From the NCBI GenBank assembly GCA_023409675.1, contig JAEYRC010000393.1, positions 29,547 through 93,546 of the forward strand: a stretch of 64,000 nt of DNA, read 5' to 3'. Positions 7,488 to 17,267 of this stretch are shown piece after piece. Positions within the stretch are counted from its first letter, which is position 1. Every line of letters begins with the position of its first letter. Position numbers and translations under genes: made by a program. The DNA is from Bacteroidota bacterium (lineage in GTDB: Bacteria; Bacteroidota; Bacteroidia; Chitinophagales; Chitinophagaceae). The notes beneath the pieces are model-generated. The model was given only the letters and a program-made list of their open reading frames with translations, searched no databases and was not told the origin of the DNA.

Positions 7488-10400
7488 ATGATTTTTAGCC
7501 TTCTTTACAAGGCCCTTAGGGTACTGCGGCCTGTAAACGACCAAACTATCAGAATGATGAACTTTACTGCTGTGTTGATACTTGCAGCCTGTTTGCAGGT
7601 CAGTGCCACAGGGTTTTCACAACAAGTTACCATTAAAGCTGAAAATGTACGGCTTGAAAAGATCTTCAGCCAGATCAAAAAACAGACCGGCTATACATTT
7701 TTTTATAATGCCGGCGTCATGAAAAACGCGCATGCGGTAAGCATCAGCGTCAACAAGGTTCCCTTTACAGAAGTACTGGAACAATGCCTGCGCGATCAGC
7801 CGCTAACCTGGTCGATCGTGAATAAAACCATTGTGATCCGGCAAAAGGTGATAAATACACCCAGGCTTTCGACCTCAATGGAAAAAGTACTGGCTGATAT
7901 TCGGGGAGTGATCCTGGATGCGGAGAATCGTCAGCCCATTTCCGGGGCTAATATTCGGGTGAAGAACGGAACTGGCGGAGCTGTGTCGAACGACCGGGGC
8001 GAATTTACCCTTCAGGCCGATTCCGGCGCTGTGCTTCAAGTCAGCTTTGTAGGCTATGAAACAAGAGAAGTAGTGGTTAAAGGAAGCGCCTTTCTAACGA
8101 TTACCCTTAACCGGAATGAAAAGCCGATGCATGATGTGGTGATCACCGGTTACCAGGTGATTAACAAAGAAAGCTATACCGGTACCACCACCACCGTTTC
8201 CGGTGAGGACTTGAAGAAAACAAATCCCCTGAATGTATTGCAGTCGCTGCAATCGTTCGACCCCGCTTTTAAGATTGCGGATAATAACCTGCTGGGTTCT
8301 GATCCCAACCGGCTGCCGGCCATCAATATGCGCGGTTCTACCGCATTACCTACAGGCAGTGAGGGTTTGCTCGACAGAAACAACCTTGCCACCAGTGTCA
8401 ACCTTCCCACCTTTATTATGGATGGTTTTGAAGTGAGCCTGCAAAAAGTCTATGACCTAGATATTAACCGCATACAATCGATCACCTTACTGAAAGATGC
8501 GGCTGCCACAGCCATCTATGGTTCGCGCGCGGCCAACGGGGTTGTTGTAATTACAACCGTACCGCCAAAAGAGGGTAAACTTCAGCTTGCCTATAATTAT
8601 GAAGTGAATGTTATGGGCCCGGATCTGACCGATTATAATGTATTGAATGCCTCCGAAAAGTTGGAATACGAACGTCTTGCCGGCTTGTATCTTTCTGCCA
8701 ATAATCCTGCTCTTAGTCAGGATCAGCTCGATGAAATCTATTACCGTAAAATGCAGAATGTGGTTGGAGGCGTAAATACGTACTGGCTTTCTCAACCCCT
8801 GAGAACCGCAACCGGGCAAAAGCATTCCATGTTTATTGAAGGCGGATCGCCCTCTATTCGTTATGGTGTGGAATTGCGGTATCAGTCTACCCCCGGTGTA
8901 ATGAAGGGCTCTTATCGTGACAGGTATAGTCTTGGTATGAACCTGACCTACAACCCCAGCAAAAAGTTCTCTTTCCGCAACGTGCTGACAGTCGCCTATG
9001 TAAAATCTGAAGAGTCGCCCTATGGCGGGTTTGACGAATATGTGCGCATGAACCCATATTATCCCAAAATGGATTCCCTGGGCAATACGATTCGTGAGAT
9101 CGACAATTGGGTGAACCGCAATACGCCAAATGGCGCTATTCAAACTGAACGGATCTTAAATCCCATGTACAATGCCGGATTAAGCAGTTTTCGCAAATCA
9201 GCCTATACCGAACTTATCGATGCCTTTTCCGCTGAGTGGAATATCACCAGGGGATTACGGCTCCGCTCCCTGATCAGTATGACGCATATCAATTCAGCCT
9301 TTGATAATTTTTCTTCCCCACTGGCAAATGAATTTTATTTCTACCCGGTAAATGAACTGGCTAACCGCGGCAGGTACGATTATGGACAGGTAAATGAAAC
9401 TGCCTTCGATGGCAATATAACCCTCACCTATAACCGCCAGGTTCAGCAGCATTTTTTCAATCTCGCGCTGGGCTCTAATATTCGTACCTACCTGAATAAT
9501 GGTAAAAGTTTTTCTGCTATCGGCTTTACCAATGATCGCTTCACCAATATTGGGTTCGCCAATCGCTATCAGGAGAACAGCAGTCCCGGCGGAAATATCG
9601 CCCGCGACCGGCTATTTGGTTCCTTTTTAAGTATGAACTACTCCCTGAAGAACAAATACCTGATGGATGTTTCGATACGAGCCGATGGTTCATCAAAATT
9701 CGGATCTGAAAATAAGGTGGCTCCCTTCTGGGCACTTGGGCTGGGCTGGAATTTGCACAAGGAAAGCATCTTTGATAATACTGCCGTTAGCCTGCTTCGG
9801 CTGAGAGCCAGTACAGGCCTGACCGGAGCCGTGTCTTTCCCGCCCTACCTGTCAAAAACAACTTTTAACTATTACAGCAACAACTGGTATTCTACCGGGG
9901 TAGGGGCTATTGTTAATCAGTATGGAAATGAAAACCTGCAATGGCAGCGAACCAAAAATTATGATGTTGGGATTGATATGGGCTTTTTCAATGACCGCCT
10001 GTCGATTTCACCCCGATATTATTATAAGCTGACCGAAGGCCTGCTTGCCGACATCATGCTTCCACCCTCAACGGGTTTCTCTTCCTATAAAGATAATCTT
10101 GGTGATATGGAGAATTTCGGTTTTGAACTGAACCTGAAATATGATGTCATTAAGAATAAAAATCTGACTGCAACTTTTACAGCGAATATGATCAGCAATA
10201 AGAACCGGATTCTCCGGATCTCGAATGCACTGAAAGCGTATAATGATAAAGCTGATGATCAGCAGGTCACAGACGAATACCGGTCTGTTCCCTTGCTGCG
10301 CTTCAAAGAAGGCCAGTCGATGAATACGATCTATGCCGTCCGATCGCTGGGTATCGATCCCGAAAATGGTCAGGAGATCTTTATAAAACGAAATGATTCG

Positions 10401-10901
10401 CTTACCTACACCTGGGATGTAAATGATATTGTTCCCGTAGGAGATTTTACGGCGGAGGCTGAAGGTTTTCTGGGCGCAAACTTCGCCTATAAGAACTTTC
10501 TGTTATCGCTTAATGTCTATTATCGTTTTGGAGGCGATATGTATAACCAGACACTTGCCGACAGGGTCGAGAATGCTGATCCCCGCTTCAATGTAGACCG
10601 CCGGGTACTCGATCAGCGCTGGAAACAGCCGGGTGATAAAACTTTTTATAAGGATATCGCTAACCTTGGCACTTCCTTCGCGTCGGAACGATTTGTTCAG
10701 CGCGACAATCTGATCGAATTGCGTTCGGTTTATCTTTCTTACGACTTTAAACCACGCATCTATTCTAAAATGGGTATGAATCATTTGCGGCTTGCCTTCA
10801 CCATGAACGACATCTGGCGTTCCAGTTCCATTCAGGTTGAACGGGGCATTCAATATCCTTTTGCACGCAATTTCACCTTCTCTGTTCAAACAAGCTTTTA
10901 A
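7488..10901 (+). CDS. SusC/RagA TonB-linked outer-membrane protein with STN domain
   Basis: A 1137-residue TonB-dependent transporter. After a signal peptide ending near residue 45 it has an STN domain (about 50-120, VRLEKIFSQIKKQTGYTFF), a carboxypeptidase-D-regulatory-like domain (about 136-215, RGVILDAENRQPISGANI), a plug with the SusC signature (SITLLKDAAATAIYGSRAAN, about 330-350) and a beta-barrel ending in an aromatic residue. The STN domain fits signalling to the FecR upstream. It forms the transport pair with the SusD 10 bp downstream. The substrate is not evident; no carbohydrate-active enzyme is nearby, so a peptide, glycopeptide or other oligomer is as likely as a glycan. Confidence 0.96.
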   Translation: MIFSLLYKALRVLRPVNDQTIRMMNFTAVLILAACLQVSATGFSQQVTIKAENVRLEKIFSQIKKQTGYTFFYNAGVMKNAHAVSISVNKVPFTEVLEQCLRDQPLTWSIVNKTIVIRQKVINTPRLSTSMEKVLADIRGVILDAENRQPISGANIRVKNGTGGAVSNDRGEFTLQADSGAVLQVSFVGYETREVVVKGSAFLTITLNRNEKPMHDVVITGYQVINKESYTGTTTTVSGEDLKKTNPLNVLQSLQSFDPAFKIADNNLLGSDPNRLPAINMRGSTALPTGSEGLLDRNNLATSVNLPTFIMDGFEVSLQKVYDLDINRIQSITLLKDAAATAIYGSRAANGVVVITTVPPKEGKLQLAYNYEVNVMGPDLTDYNVLNASEKLEYERLAGLYLSANNPALSQDQLDEIYYRKMQNVVGGVNTYWLSQPLRTATGQKHSMFIEGGSPSIRYGVELRYQSTPGVMKGSYRDRYSLGMNLTYNPSKKFSFRNVLTVAYVKSEESPYGGFDEYVRMNPYYPKMDSLGNTIREIDNWVNRNTPNGAIQTERILNPMYNAGLSSFRKSAYTELIDAFSAEWNITRGLRLRSLISMTHINSAFDNFSSPLANEFYFYPVNELANRGRYDYGQVNETAFDGNITLTYNRQVQQHFFNLALGSNIRTYLNNGKSFSAIGFTNDRFTNIGFANRYQENSSPGGNIARDRLFGSFLSMNYSLKNKYLMDVSIRADGSSKFGSENKVAPFWALGLGWNLHKESIFDNTAVSLLRLRASTGLTGAVSFPPYLSKTTFNYYSNNWYSTGVGAIVNQYGNENLQWQRTKNYDVGIDMGFFNDRLSISPRYYYKLTEGLLADIMLPPSTGFSSYKDNLGDMENFGFELNLKYDVIKNKNLTATFTANMISNKNRILRISNALKAYNDKADDQQVTDEYRSVPLLRFKEGQSMNTIYAVRSLGIDPENGQEIFIKRNDSLTYTWDVNDIVPVGDFTAEAEGFLGANFAYKNFLLSLNVYYRFGGDMYNQTLADRVENADPRFNVDRRVLDQRWKQPGDKTFYKDIANLGTSFASERFVQRDNLIELRSVYLSYDFKPRIYSKMGMNHLRLAFTMNDIWRSSSIQVERGIQYPFARNFTFSVQTSF

Positions 10902-10910
10902 TATATTATA

Positions 10911-12374
10911 ATGAAAACAGGAATAACAATATTTTGCTTTCTGCTGCTTTTTACCTCCTGTAAAAAATTCCTCGACGTAATACCGGAGTCGGATATTGCA
11001 AAGGATGAATTGTTCAATACCGCAGAAGGATTTGAAGAAGCGCTTAATGGCGTTTACTCACGGGCAACGCAGGGAGATATATATGGTAATGAACTCACCT
11101 TCGGACTTCCGGATGTACTGGCCCAAAACTATTCTATCAGCTTCTTTGATAACATGGCCTACCGCCAAACTGCTCTTTTCAATTATACCGATGCCGGTTT
11201 TACCGGTCGCCGGGATGCGATCTGGAAAGGATTATACCATGCCATCAGCAGCTGCAACCTGATTCTGGAAAATATTGAAGAGAAGAAAAATCTGCTCAGC
11301 AGTGAAAATTACGCACTGATCAAAGCTGAAGCCCTTGCATTGCGGGCGTATTTCCATTTCGATCTGCTGAGATTGTTTGCACCTTCTTTTATCACTGAGC
11401 CCACAGGAAGAGGTATTCCGTATGTCACGGCATTTACCAATAAGGTTACGCCAATGTCGACGGTTTCGGAAGCGCTTGAAAAAGTTATTGCCGATCTGGA
11501 AGCTGCCAAAGCATTATTACTGCCTGTTGATCCGATCATCAGCAGCGACTATGTGGTCGGCTACCCTGGCGATGATGATGCGCTGGAACAGGATTCACCT
11601 TCTTTGTTTCTCCACAACCGACGCCATCGCATGAATTATTATGCGGTCTGCGGATCACTGGCCCGGGCGTATCTGTATAAGCAGGACCATCCGAAGGCAT
11701 TAACGCATGCCCAAATTGTGATCGATGCTGAAAAATTCCCCTGGACTAAGACAGTTGATTTTATCACTCCCGATCTTACTCAGAAAGACCGGATACTGTA
11801 TAAGGAACTGGTATTTGCCTGGTATATACCAAACCGGCAACAGGACCTGCTGAATCGTTTTGCCGCTGGTGGTGCCGGGTTATATATCGAAGAGAATGCG
11901 GGGAAAGCGCTTTTTGAAGTCGCCGGAGTTGGCGCTGAAGACCTGCGTTTCAAAGAATGGATGAGGCTGGCTATAGACATCTCCGCGAGTCGCTATGAAG
12001 TTCAGAAGTATTTGCGCGACGACCAGGAAAACCGTCATCCGGTGGTGGCGCCGGCGCTGCGCATCAGTGAACTTTATTATATCGCCGCAGAAGCAAGCTA
12101 CGATACCGATCCGCAGCAGGCACTCGATTATTTTAATACCGTCAGGTTTCACCGGGGTATTGGAACTACACTCAATGTCGGTTCACGGGATGCGTTTATC
12201 CGTGAACTAATTAATGAGGCCCGCAAAGAATTTTATGCAGAAGGTCAGATCTTCTACATGTACAAAAGGCTGAACAAAAATATTACCGGCCCCGGGGGAA
12301 CAAGCTTTCCGGTCACCAATACAATTTTTGTGCTGCCTCTTCCCAACGATGAAATAGAATTTGGAAACCGATAA
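10911..12374 (+). CDS. SusD/RagB family substrate-binding lipoprotein
   Basis: A 487-residue lipoprotein with lipobox TSCKKF near residue 17 and the SusD architecture: N-terminal SusD-like region (about 25-230, including ALNGVYSRATQGDIYG) and C-terminal RagB/SusD domain (about 300-487). It would cap the SusC barrel at the cell surface. The 9-bp gap to susC and identical strand show a common transcript. Confidence 0.95.
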   Translation: MKTGITIFCFLLLFTSCKKFLDVIPESDIAKDELFNTAEGFEEALNGVYSRATQGDIYGNELTFGLPDVLAQNYSISFFDNMAYRQTALFNYTDAGFTGRRDAIWKGLYHAISSCNLILENIEEKKNLLSSENYALIKAEALALRAYFHFDLLRLFAPSFITEPTGRGIPYVTAFTNKVTPMSTVSEALEKVIADLEAAKALLLPVDPIISSDYVVGYPGDDDALEQDSPSLFLHNRRHRMNYYAVCGSLARAYLYKQDHPKALTHAQIVIDAEKFPWTKTVDFITPDLTQKDRILYKELVFAWYIPNRQQDLLNRFAAGGAGLYIEENAGKALFEVAGVGAEDLRFKEWMRLAIDISASRYEVQKYLRDDQENRHPVVAPALRISELYYIAAEASYDTDPQQALDYFNTVRFHRGIGTTLNVGSRDAFIRELINEARKEFYAEGQIFYMYKRLNKNITGPGGTSFPVTNTIFVLPLPNDEIEFGNR

Positions 12375-12385
12375 TTCCCGTATAC

Positions 12386-13195
12386 ATGAAAAAAATACTT
12401 ATTGCTTTTTTGTCGGTATTAGTCCTCTTGTCATGTAAAAAGGCTGCAGAGTTGCGTTACGATGCTCCCGACAACATATATTTTGATTTTGATCCAAATA
12501 CATCCGATCGCGACAGCATCGTTTACACCTTTGCGTATGAACCTGGCAAAGCATCTGATACCATCTTTCTGCCGGTTAGAATATCCGGCAACCGAATTCC
12601 GGAGGATCGTACTTTTCGCATACAGGAAATTGCCGAAGGCACAACCGCGTTGTCAGGAATACATTATGAAGCATTGAGGGCCTCCTATACCATGCCCGCT
12701 GATTCTGGTAGAGTATACGTTCCGGTTATACTGTATAATACTGATCCTGAATTAACACAAAAGTCGGTAACTCTTCAGCTTACCCTTGTTGAAACGCCAG
12801 ATTTCGGATTACAGATCACCGGCCTGGAGAAGGGTAAGATCCTGTTTTCTGCAAAGCTGGAAAAGCCGTTCTGGTGGGAGATGTGGCTGGGCCCTTATTA
12901 TTCGCAGGTTAAACATGAACTGTTTCTCATAAGTTCAGGAACAATACACATGACCACCGACGGACTGGACGCGCCGAAGAATCTCTATCATGTAGGGCGA
13001 CTCAATAGTTTTATGAACGATCCCTTTAGCTGGGTAGCACAGCATCCGGATGCCGGCTATGTGCTGGAAAAACAATCGGAATCCAGCTATCACTTTTTTA
13101 GTTCAGGTAATCCCGCAAAGAAGATTGAACTGAGAAAGAATGAACAATCAGGCCGATACTTTTTTATTGATGAAAATGGCCAGGAGGTCAATTAA
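12386..13195 (+). CDS. DUF4843 lipoprotein
   Basis: A 269-residue lipoprotein (lipobox SCKKA, Cys17) with the DUF4843 pattern: an N-terminal Ig-like segment starting APDNIYFDF, a conserved central region (VRISGNRIPEDRTFRI) and a C-terminal part with aromatic clusters (FWWEMWLGPYYSQVKHE). In Bacteroidota this family regularly follows SusD and precedes a PKD-like lipoprotein. It is thought to be surface-exposed, but its biochemical role is not established. It starts 11 bp after susD. Confidence 0.88.
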   Translation: MKKILIAFLSVLVLLSCKKAAELRYDAPDNIYFDFDPNTSDRDSIVYTFAYEPGKASDTIFLPVRISGNRIPEDRTFRIQEIAEGTTALSGIHYEALRASYTMPADSGRVYVPVILYNTDPELTQKSVTLQLTLVETPDFGLQITGLEKGKILFSAKLEKPFWWEMWLGPYYSQVKHELFLISSGTIHMTTDGLDAPKNLYHVGRLNSFMNDPFSWVAQHPDAGYVLEKQSESSYHFFSSGNPAKKIELRKNEQSGRYFFIDENGQEVN

Positions 13196-13207
13196 AGCAA
13201 CATTATC

Positions 13208-14635
13208 ATGAAAAAATTTCTTCTGTATATACTTGCCGGCTACAGCATGTTCCTGGCGGCATGCTATAAAGACCTGGGTAATTATGACTATAACCTGCCG
13301 GAAGTTCCGCAGGTGACCACACTCGATTCGGTGTATTCCGTATTTGTGGGTGACAGTCTTATTATTGATCCGGGGGTTACCATGAAGCAGGGAACCGGTC
13401 ATCTTAAATTCGACTGGAAAATTGCGGTTCCCGAACGACTAAGTGAAGAGCGCTATACCGGAAGGCAGTTGCGTACTATTTTCGGTCTTGGCCCAATCCG
13501 GTATTTCGCGCGCTTAACCATCAGCGATACCCTGAACGGGATGAAGTATTTTCATGATTTCGCTATAGATGGCAAAACAGCATTTTCTCAGGGTATGGTC
13601 GTGCTGAGTGATGAAAATTCGATCAGCAGGCTGAGTTTTATCAAGCCTGATGGCAGCGTTCAGGCCCGTCTATACGAAGCCATGCATGGGGAACAATTGC
13701 CCGCAGAACCTAAACAACTGATTGCCGTAAGGCAGGCTTATAATCCTGGTGTGGTAAAAAGCTATTGGATCTTTACCGGTCAGGGTAATGATCCCGGCCT
13801 TCAGCTCGATGCCAATACCATGCAGCGCAAAATGTACCTGAGCGGTAATTTCTTCGATCCGCCATCAACGTTGTCTGTCGGTACAATGGAAACCAACTTT
13901 TTTGGTGTTGTAACCGGAGTGATCAATAACAAACTTTACGCGGGAACAACATCTACCTGGGATCAAAACCCCCTGTATGGTATGTTCGGACTGGAAACAC
14001 CCGGCGATTATGAACTCTCGGAAAAGTTCATATTCAACTTTAGCATGGCAACATTTTCCGGTTTTTATATCGGGTATGATAAGATCAGAAAACAAATTTT
14101 GCGGTTCAACCTGTATGGTGTACCCACCTATTTTGGTACCGATTATTCGGTAATGGGTGATGCCTTCGATCCCAAAAATATGCAGATGGATCTGCTGCAT
14201 ATTGAACAGATCAATGGTGAGGATGTGTTTGCCTTTCTTCGTGACGAAGCAGGGAAAATCTATGAATGCAAATTCTCTGCGAATTTCAATGGCCCGTTCA
14301 TGGTAACGCCAATCCATAAACGCGAGTTTATCGGCCAGGATCTGTTCAGTTCAATGCCAAAAATCGCAGCCACACCAACCGGAGTATTCTTTTTTACCAA
14401 AGGCGATAAAATATTCCGGTACAACCCACTTAATGAGGAGCTGCGGGAGCTTTCTACCAGTTTCGGAGGTGCTGCAGTATCGATGATCAAACTGCATCCG
14501 AATGGAAATGAGCTGATTGCCGGCAGTGCGGGAAAACTGTATTTTCTGGATATCAGTACCGGTAAAAATGGAGAAGTCCTTAATACCATCGAAGGCATTC
14601 CGGGTAATCCTGTTGATCTTGTGATCCGCAACTAA
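13208..14635 (+). CDS. PKD-like family lipoprotein
   Basis: A 475-residue lipoprotein (lipobox AACYKD near residue 19; DLGNYDYN follows, typical of the family). An N-terminal PKD-like domain occupies about 30-120. The rest looks like a repeated beta-structure, possibly a propeller, with phrases such as GMVVLSDENSISRLSF and LYFLDISTGK. These proteins accompany SusCD-DUF4843 sets and are presumed surface ligand-binding factors. It starts 12 bp after the DUF4843 gene. Confidence 0.87.
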   Translation: MKKFLLYILAGYSMFLAACYKDLGNYDYNLPEVPQVTTLDSVYSVFVGDSLIIDPGVTMKQGTGHLKFDWKIAVPERLSEERYTGRQLRTIFGLGPIRYFARLTISDTLNGMKYFHDFAIDGKTAFSQGMVVLSDENSISRLSFIKPDGSVQARLYEAMHGEQLPAEPKQLIAVRQAYNPGVVKSYWIFTGQGNDPGLQLDANTMQRKMYLSGNFFDPPSTLSVGTMETNFFGVVTGVINNKLYAGTTSTWDQNPLYGMFGLETPGDYELSEKFIFNFSMATFSGFYIGYDKIRKQILRFNLYGVPTYFGTDYSVMGDAFDPKNMQMDLLHIEQINGEDVFAFLRDEAGKIYECKFSANFNGPFMVTPIHKREFIGQDLFSSMPKIAATPTGVFFFTKGDKIFRYNPLNEELRELSTSFGGAAVSMIKLHPNGNELIAGSAGKLYFLDISTGKNGEVLNTIEGIPGNPVDLVIRN

Positions 14636-14658
14636 GCGAAAGCTATTAAAATAATGAT

Positions 14659-15759
14659 ATGAGAAGTTTATTTATTGGTATACTACTTTGGTCTGTTATG
14701 CCCCTGCAAGCCCAGCTAAATAGCAATTCCGGTAAGGGATTCACTGTTGATGTTCAACTGGAGGGGATGGTGGATTCAGAAGTTTATCTCGCCTATGGCG
14801 GATTTCATAACAGCCGCATTGATACAGCAAGATCCGAAAAGGGAAAATTCCGCTTCAGTGGTCAGGTTGATGAACCTGTTCCTGCAATGGTTTTCACACC
14901 CGATTATAGAATCAGGTTCGATATGTATATCGATAATGCGGATATAACGGTTAAGGGCACTGCAAACTCACTGAATGATCTTCAGTTCAGCGGATCAGCA
15001 GTAACCCTGGAATTCGACGCGTTCAATGACCGGATTATGGCCAACCGCGAACGGGTAAACGAGTTGTACCGGCAGATCCAGGAACTTCGTCAGCAGCAGG
15101 ATAGCGTGCAGGCGGCCGCTCTTGAAACGTTGATGGATTCGTTGTATAAAAAAGAATTTACCATTCGGAAGGAATACATTCAGCAAAATCCCAAAAGTTA
15201 TATCAGCGCGTATGAATTGTATTCTTTCAGCAATGTAAAGACGGTTGAAGAAGCCGCGAAATTATACGATAAGCTAGATCGGGAGATCCGTAATTCTTTA
15301 CAGGGTAAGGCGCTATTGAAACGGATCCAGTTGCTGGGCAGGGTACAGGTGGGAGAAACGGCGCTGCCCTTTTCCCAGCAGGATATAAATGGTAAAGCGG
15401 TTAGTCTTGCTTCCTTCAAAGATAAATATACTCTGGTCGAATTCTGGGCAAGCTGGTGCGGTCCCTGTCGGGCAGAAAATCCTAATCTGTTAAAAGCTTA
15501 TAATCAATATAAAGATCAGGGATTTGAAATTCTGGGTGTTTCACTTGATCATATCCGTGAGAACTGGATCAAAGCGGTCGAACAGGATGCCATGCCCTGG
15601 ACGCAGGTGTCGGATCTGAAAGGGTGGAATAATGTTGTTGCGCAGCAATATGGGATAAAAGCCGTCCCGGCTAATTTTCTGGTTAGCCCGGAAGGAAAGA
15701 TCATCGCCTTAGACCTTCGGGGTGAAAAGCTTACGGAAAAGCTGGCGGAGATTTTTTAA
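14659..15759 (+). CDS. TlpA-type thiol-disulfide reductase with DUF4369 domain
   Basis: A 366-residue periplasmic protein: signal peptide (about 1-19, ending LQAQ), DUF4369 domain (about 25-125), a helical linker rich in Gln/Glu/Arg (about 115-200) and a C-terminal thioredoxin fold with the redox motif WCGPC (Cys267, Cys270) and the cis-Pro loop AVPANF. It would reduce or exchange disulfides of exported proteins, possibly those of this locus. It is the last gene of the sigma-FecR-SusCD set. A 3'-terminal paralogous fragment of this gene type survives at 23.58-23.80 kb. Confidence 0.93.
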   Translation: MRSLFIGILLWSVMPLQAQLNSNSGKGFTVDVQLEGMVDSEVYLAYGGFHNSRIDTARSEKGKFRFSGQVDEPVPAMVFTPDYRIRFDMYIDNADITVKGTANSLNDLQFSGSAVTLEFDAFNDRIMANRERVNELYRQIQELRQQQDSVQAAALETLMDSLYKKEFTIRKEYIQQNPKSYISAYELYSFSNVKTVEEAAKLYDKLDREIRNSLQGKALLKRIQLLGRVQVGETALPFSQQDINGKAVSLASFKDKYTLVEFWASWCGPCRAENPNLLKAYNQYKDQGFEILGVSLDHIRENWIKAVEQDAMPWTQVSDLKGWNNVVAQQYGIKAVPANFLVSPEGKIIALDLRGEKLTEKLAEIF

Positions 15760-16083
15760 AGGATGGGAATAGAGGGTTTTTGTCTAATGTTAAGCAGGGG
15801 CCATCTAAGGAATAGCTGAAGCTGTTATCGCATTGAACAGGAATTGAATAGTTTATACTACAGAAGTATTCAACTGTTTTAGTAAGGGTAAAATGATCAT
15901 TCCTGAGGAAGAAAAATACGGTGAGTTGGTGCGTATTCTGCGATATTGATATTTTTCTTTTGGAGTAATATTGGGATACTGAAACATATCAACAGGTTGA
16001 CTGTTCCTGATCAGTGCTGGCGGGAAAGGGAGCGGTAGCAGGCAGAACAATAGGCTGACCTAAGGGTAAGGGTATTGAACATT

Positions 16084-16326
16084 CTATCCATGGTGTGTTG
16101 GAGGTGGGGGAGGGGAGGGCCCTTTGCCATACCGTGATTTCACCCAAAAAGCGCCGTGAAAAAACCATTGAATTCCGAACCCGATAAGCAGGTTATTTGT
16201 GTTAGATATATAAACAAATGTAGTATCAATCGAAAAAGTTATACTGAACAACCCCTGCTTTAATGATAATCGTTGATATATAGAGTATAGTAATTTTTGC
16301 CTAACGTAGATTTTAGAAGGGCATAC
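16084..16326 (-). pseudogene. Start-less reading frame, probable 3' gene remnant
   Basis: The minus strand is open for 80 codons before the TAG at 16084-16086, with no ATG, GTG or TTG giving a full-length product and a stop just upstream. The translation looks protein-like, alternating aromatic and beta-type residues (LLIGFGIQWFFHGAFW) and ending in a Pro/His tail (PPPPPTHHG). I do not recognise it; the character resembles the last strands of an outer-membrane protein. It abuts the 100-bp repeats, which may have arrived when the 5' part was lost. Confidence 0.35.
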
Positions 16327-16360
16327 TCAGGCTTTCGTCCTGCGTTAGCCCCGGGATTTC

Positions 16361-16460
16361 AATGCTAGCATTTCCGGAACCTAAAGTAATCATCGCATGA
16401 TAGCGAAGGGCTTTACCCATCGCTATGCGTATGCCGCCCCTCGGGGCTTGGGCATTAATT
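16361..16460. repeat. 100-bp intergenic direct repeat, copy A
   Basis: Pairs with copy B at 16508-16607 with only scattered mismatches. Each copy contains an internal hairpin (AGCGA-AGGG...CCCA-TCGCT) around the phrase TTTACCCATCGCTATGCGT and a second inverted motif around the CCCCTCGGGGC segment. It looks like a REP- or MITE-like structured intergenic element; no coding capacity. Confidence 0.75.
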
Positions 16461-16507
16461 GCAATTAATGGCTTCAGTTAGCACCTACGGTAACGGTCTA
16501 AAGATTC

Positions 16508-16607
16508 AATACTGCCATTTCCGGAGCTTAACGTAATCATCGCATTATAGCGAAGGGTTTTACCCATCGCTATGCGTATGCCACCCCTTCGGGCTTGTGC
16601 ATTCATT
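16508..16607. repeat. 100-bp intergenic direct repeat, copy B
   Basis: Second copy of the repeat at 16361-16460, same orientation, 147 bp apart start to start. The hairpin core is conserved while the flanks drift, which suggests that the folded structure is what is kept. Confidence 0.75.
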
Positions 16608-16769
16608 GTGCTGAACTAAACGGCATTGGGCCTTTCGGGCCGGCTGATTTCTTACATTACTCAAAACTTATTTGGAAACACAAGGTCCCTTCTCCCAAAA
16701 TAAATTGTTAAAAACAAGATCATTAAAATCTTATTTTATATTTTATTAGCCTTTTGAACTGCTTAACAG

Positions 16770-16777
16770 TACCTTTG
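16770..16777 (+). promoter_or_regulatory. Candidate -7 element (TANNTTTG)
   Basis: TACCTTTG matches the Bacteroidota housekeeping -7 consensus TANNTTTG exactly, 22 bp before the ATG at 16800. A TTTTG lies upstream but at a shorter than usual spacing, so the -33 element is uncertain. The promoter may drive the small exported protein and the RND operon behind it. Confidence 0.4.
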
Positions 16778-16799
16778 CAAATCGAAAATTCATCGGGGC

Positions 16800-17183
16800 A
16801 TGTTCATATTTATACGGGTAGTAGTGATACTGGCCGGCATCCTCTTATCAGCCGGTCTCTCCAGGGCAGCTTCATTGCCCGGGGAATGCGTTGATGATCC
16901 CCATGAACTTCTTCTGAATATCATTCTTGAAAATCGCTCCTCCCATCAACCCAGCCTGAACTGGTATGCGATGGAAGATATGGATGGTCCAATTCTGGAA
17001 GATAACCGCTACCGCCACCAATGGAAAAAGAAAAAAAGACTTCGTACCAATTCTATTTATAGCATACGTTCCGGTTCGAAAGCCTACCAGGAACCTCCGC
17101 AATATTTTCTCCCTACCGGGTATATTAAACCCTGGTTCCTGCAGCAATTGCAAAAATATCTTTTTCGGTTAAAACCCTTCTGA
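16800..17183 (+). CDS. Small exported protein of unknown function
   Basis: A 127-residue product with a clear signal peptide (about 1-23, hydrophobic core VVVILAGILLSAGL, likely cleavage after SRAA). The mature part is short, basic in the middle (RHQWKKKKRLR) and aromatic-rich at the end. No family is recognised. It lies 84 bp upstream of the RND adaptor on the same strand, so it may be the first gene of the efflux transcript, but nothing links it functionally. Confidence 0.6.
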   Translation: MFIFIRVVVILAGILLSAGLSRAASLPGECVDDPHELLLNIILENRSSHQPSLNWYAMEDMDGPILEDNRYRHQWKKKKRLRTNSIYSIRSGSKAYQEPPQYFLPTGYIKPWFLQQLQKYLFRLKPF

Positions 17184-17267
17184 GGATTAATGATCTAATG
17201 TCATTTTGCTGACGGCTTATTAAACTAATCCGTCTCCTCTTATTATTAAACCGGGAAAAAAAAATTT

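Larger units (their letters stand above)
15760..16799. other. One-kilobase spacer with repeats and a possible gene remnant
   Basis: No intact gene is supported. The stretch holds a minus-strand open frame lacking a start (16084-16326), two 100-bp direct repeats (16361-16460 and 16508-16607) and a short GC-rich hairpin around 16628-16642 (GGCC...GGCC). The promoter for the next gene probably lies near its right end. Confidence 0.5.

Noticed and set aside
8487..9143. 218-codon frame on the minus strand inside the first susC
   Set aside because: It lies fully within a well-supported SusC gene, and its translation shows no family features.
16361..16607. Possible CRISPR array
   Set aside because: Only two 100-bp units, too long for CRISPR repeats and with no cas genes anywhere in the window.
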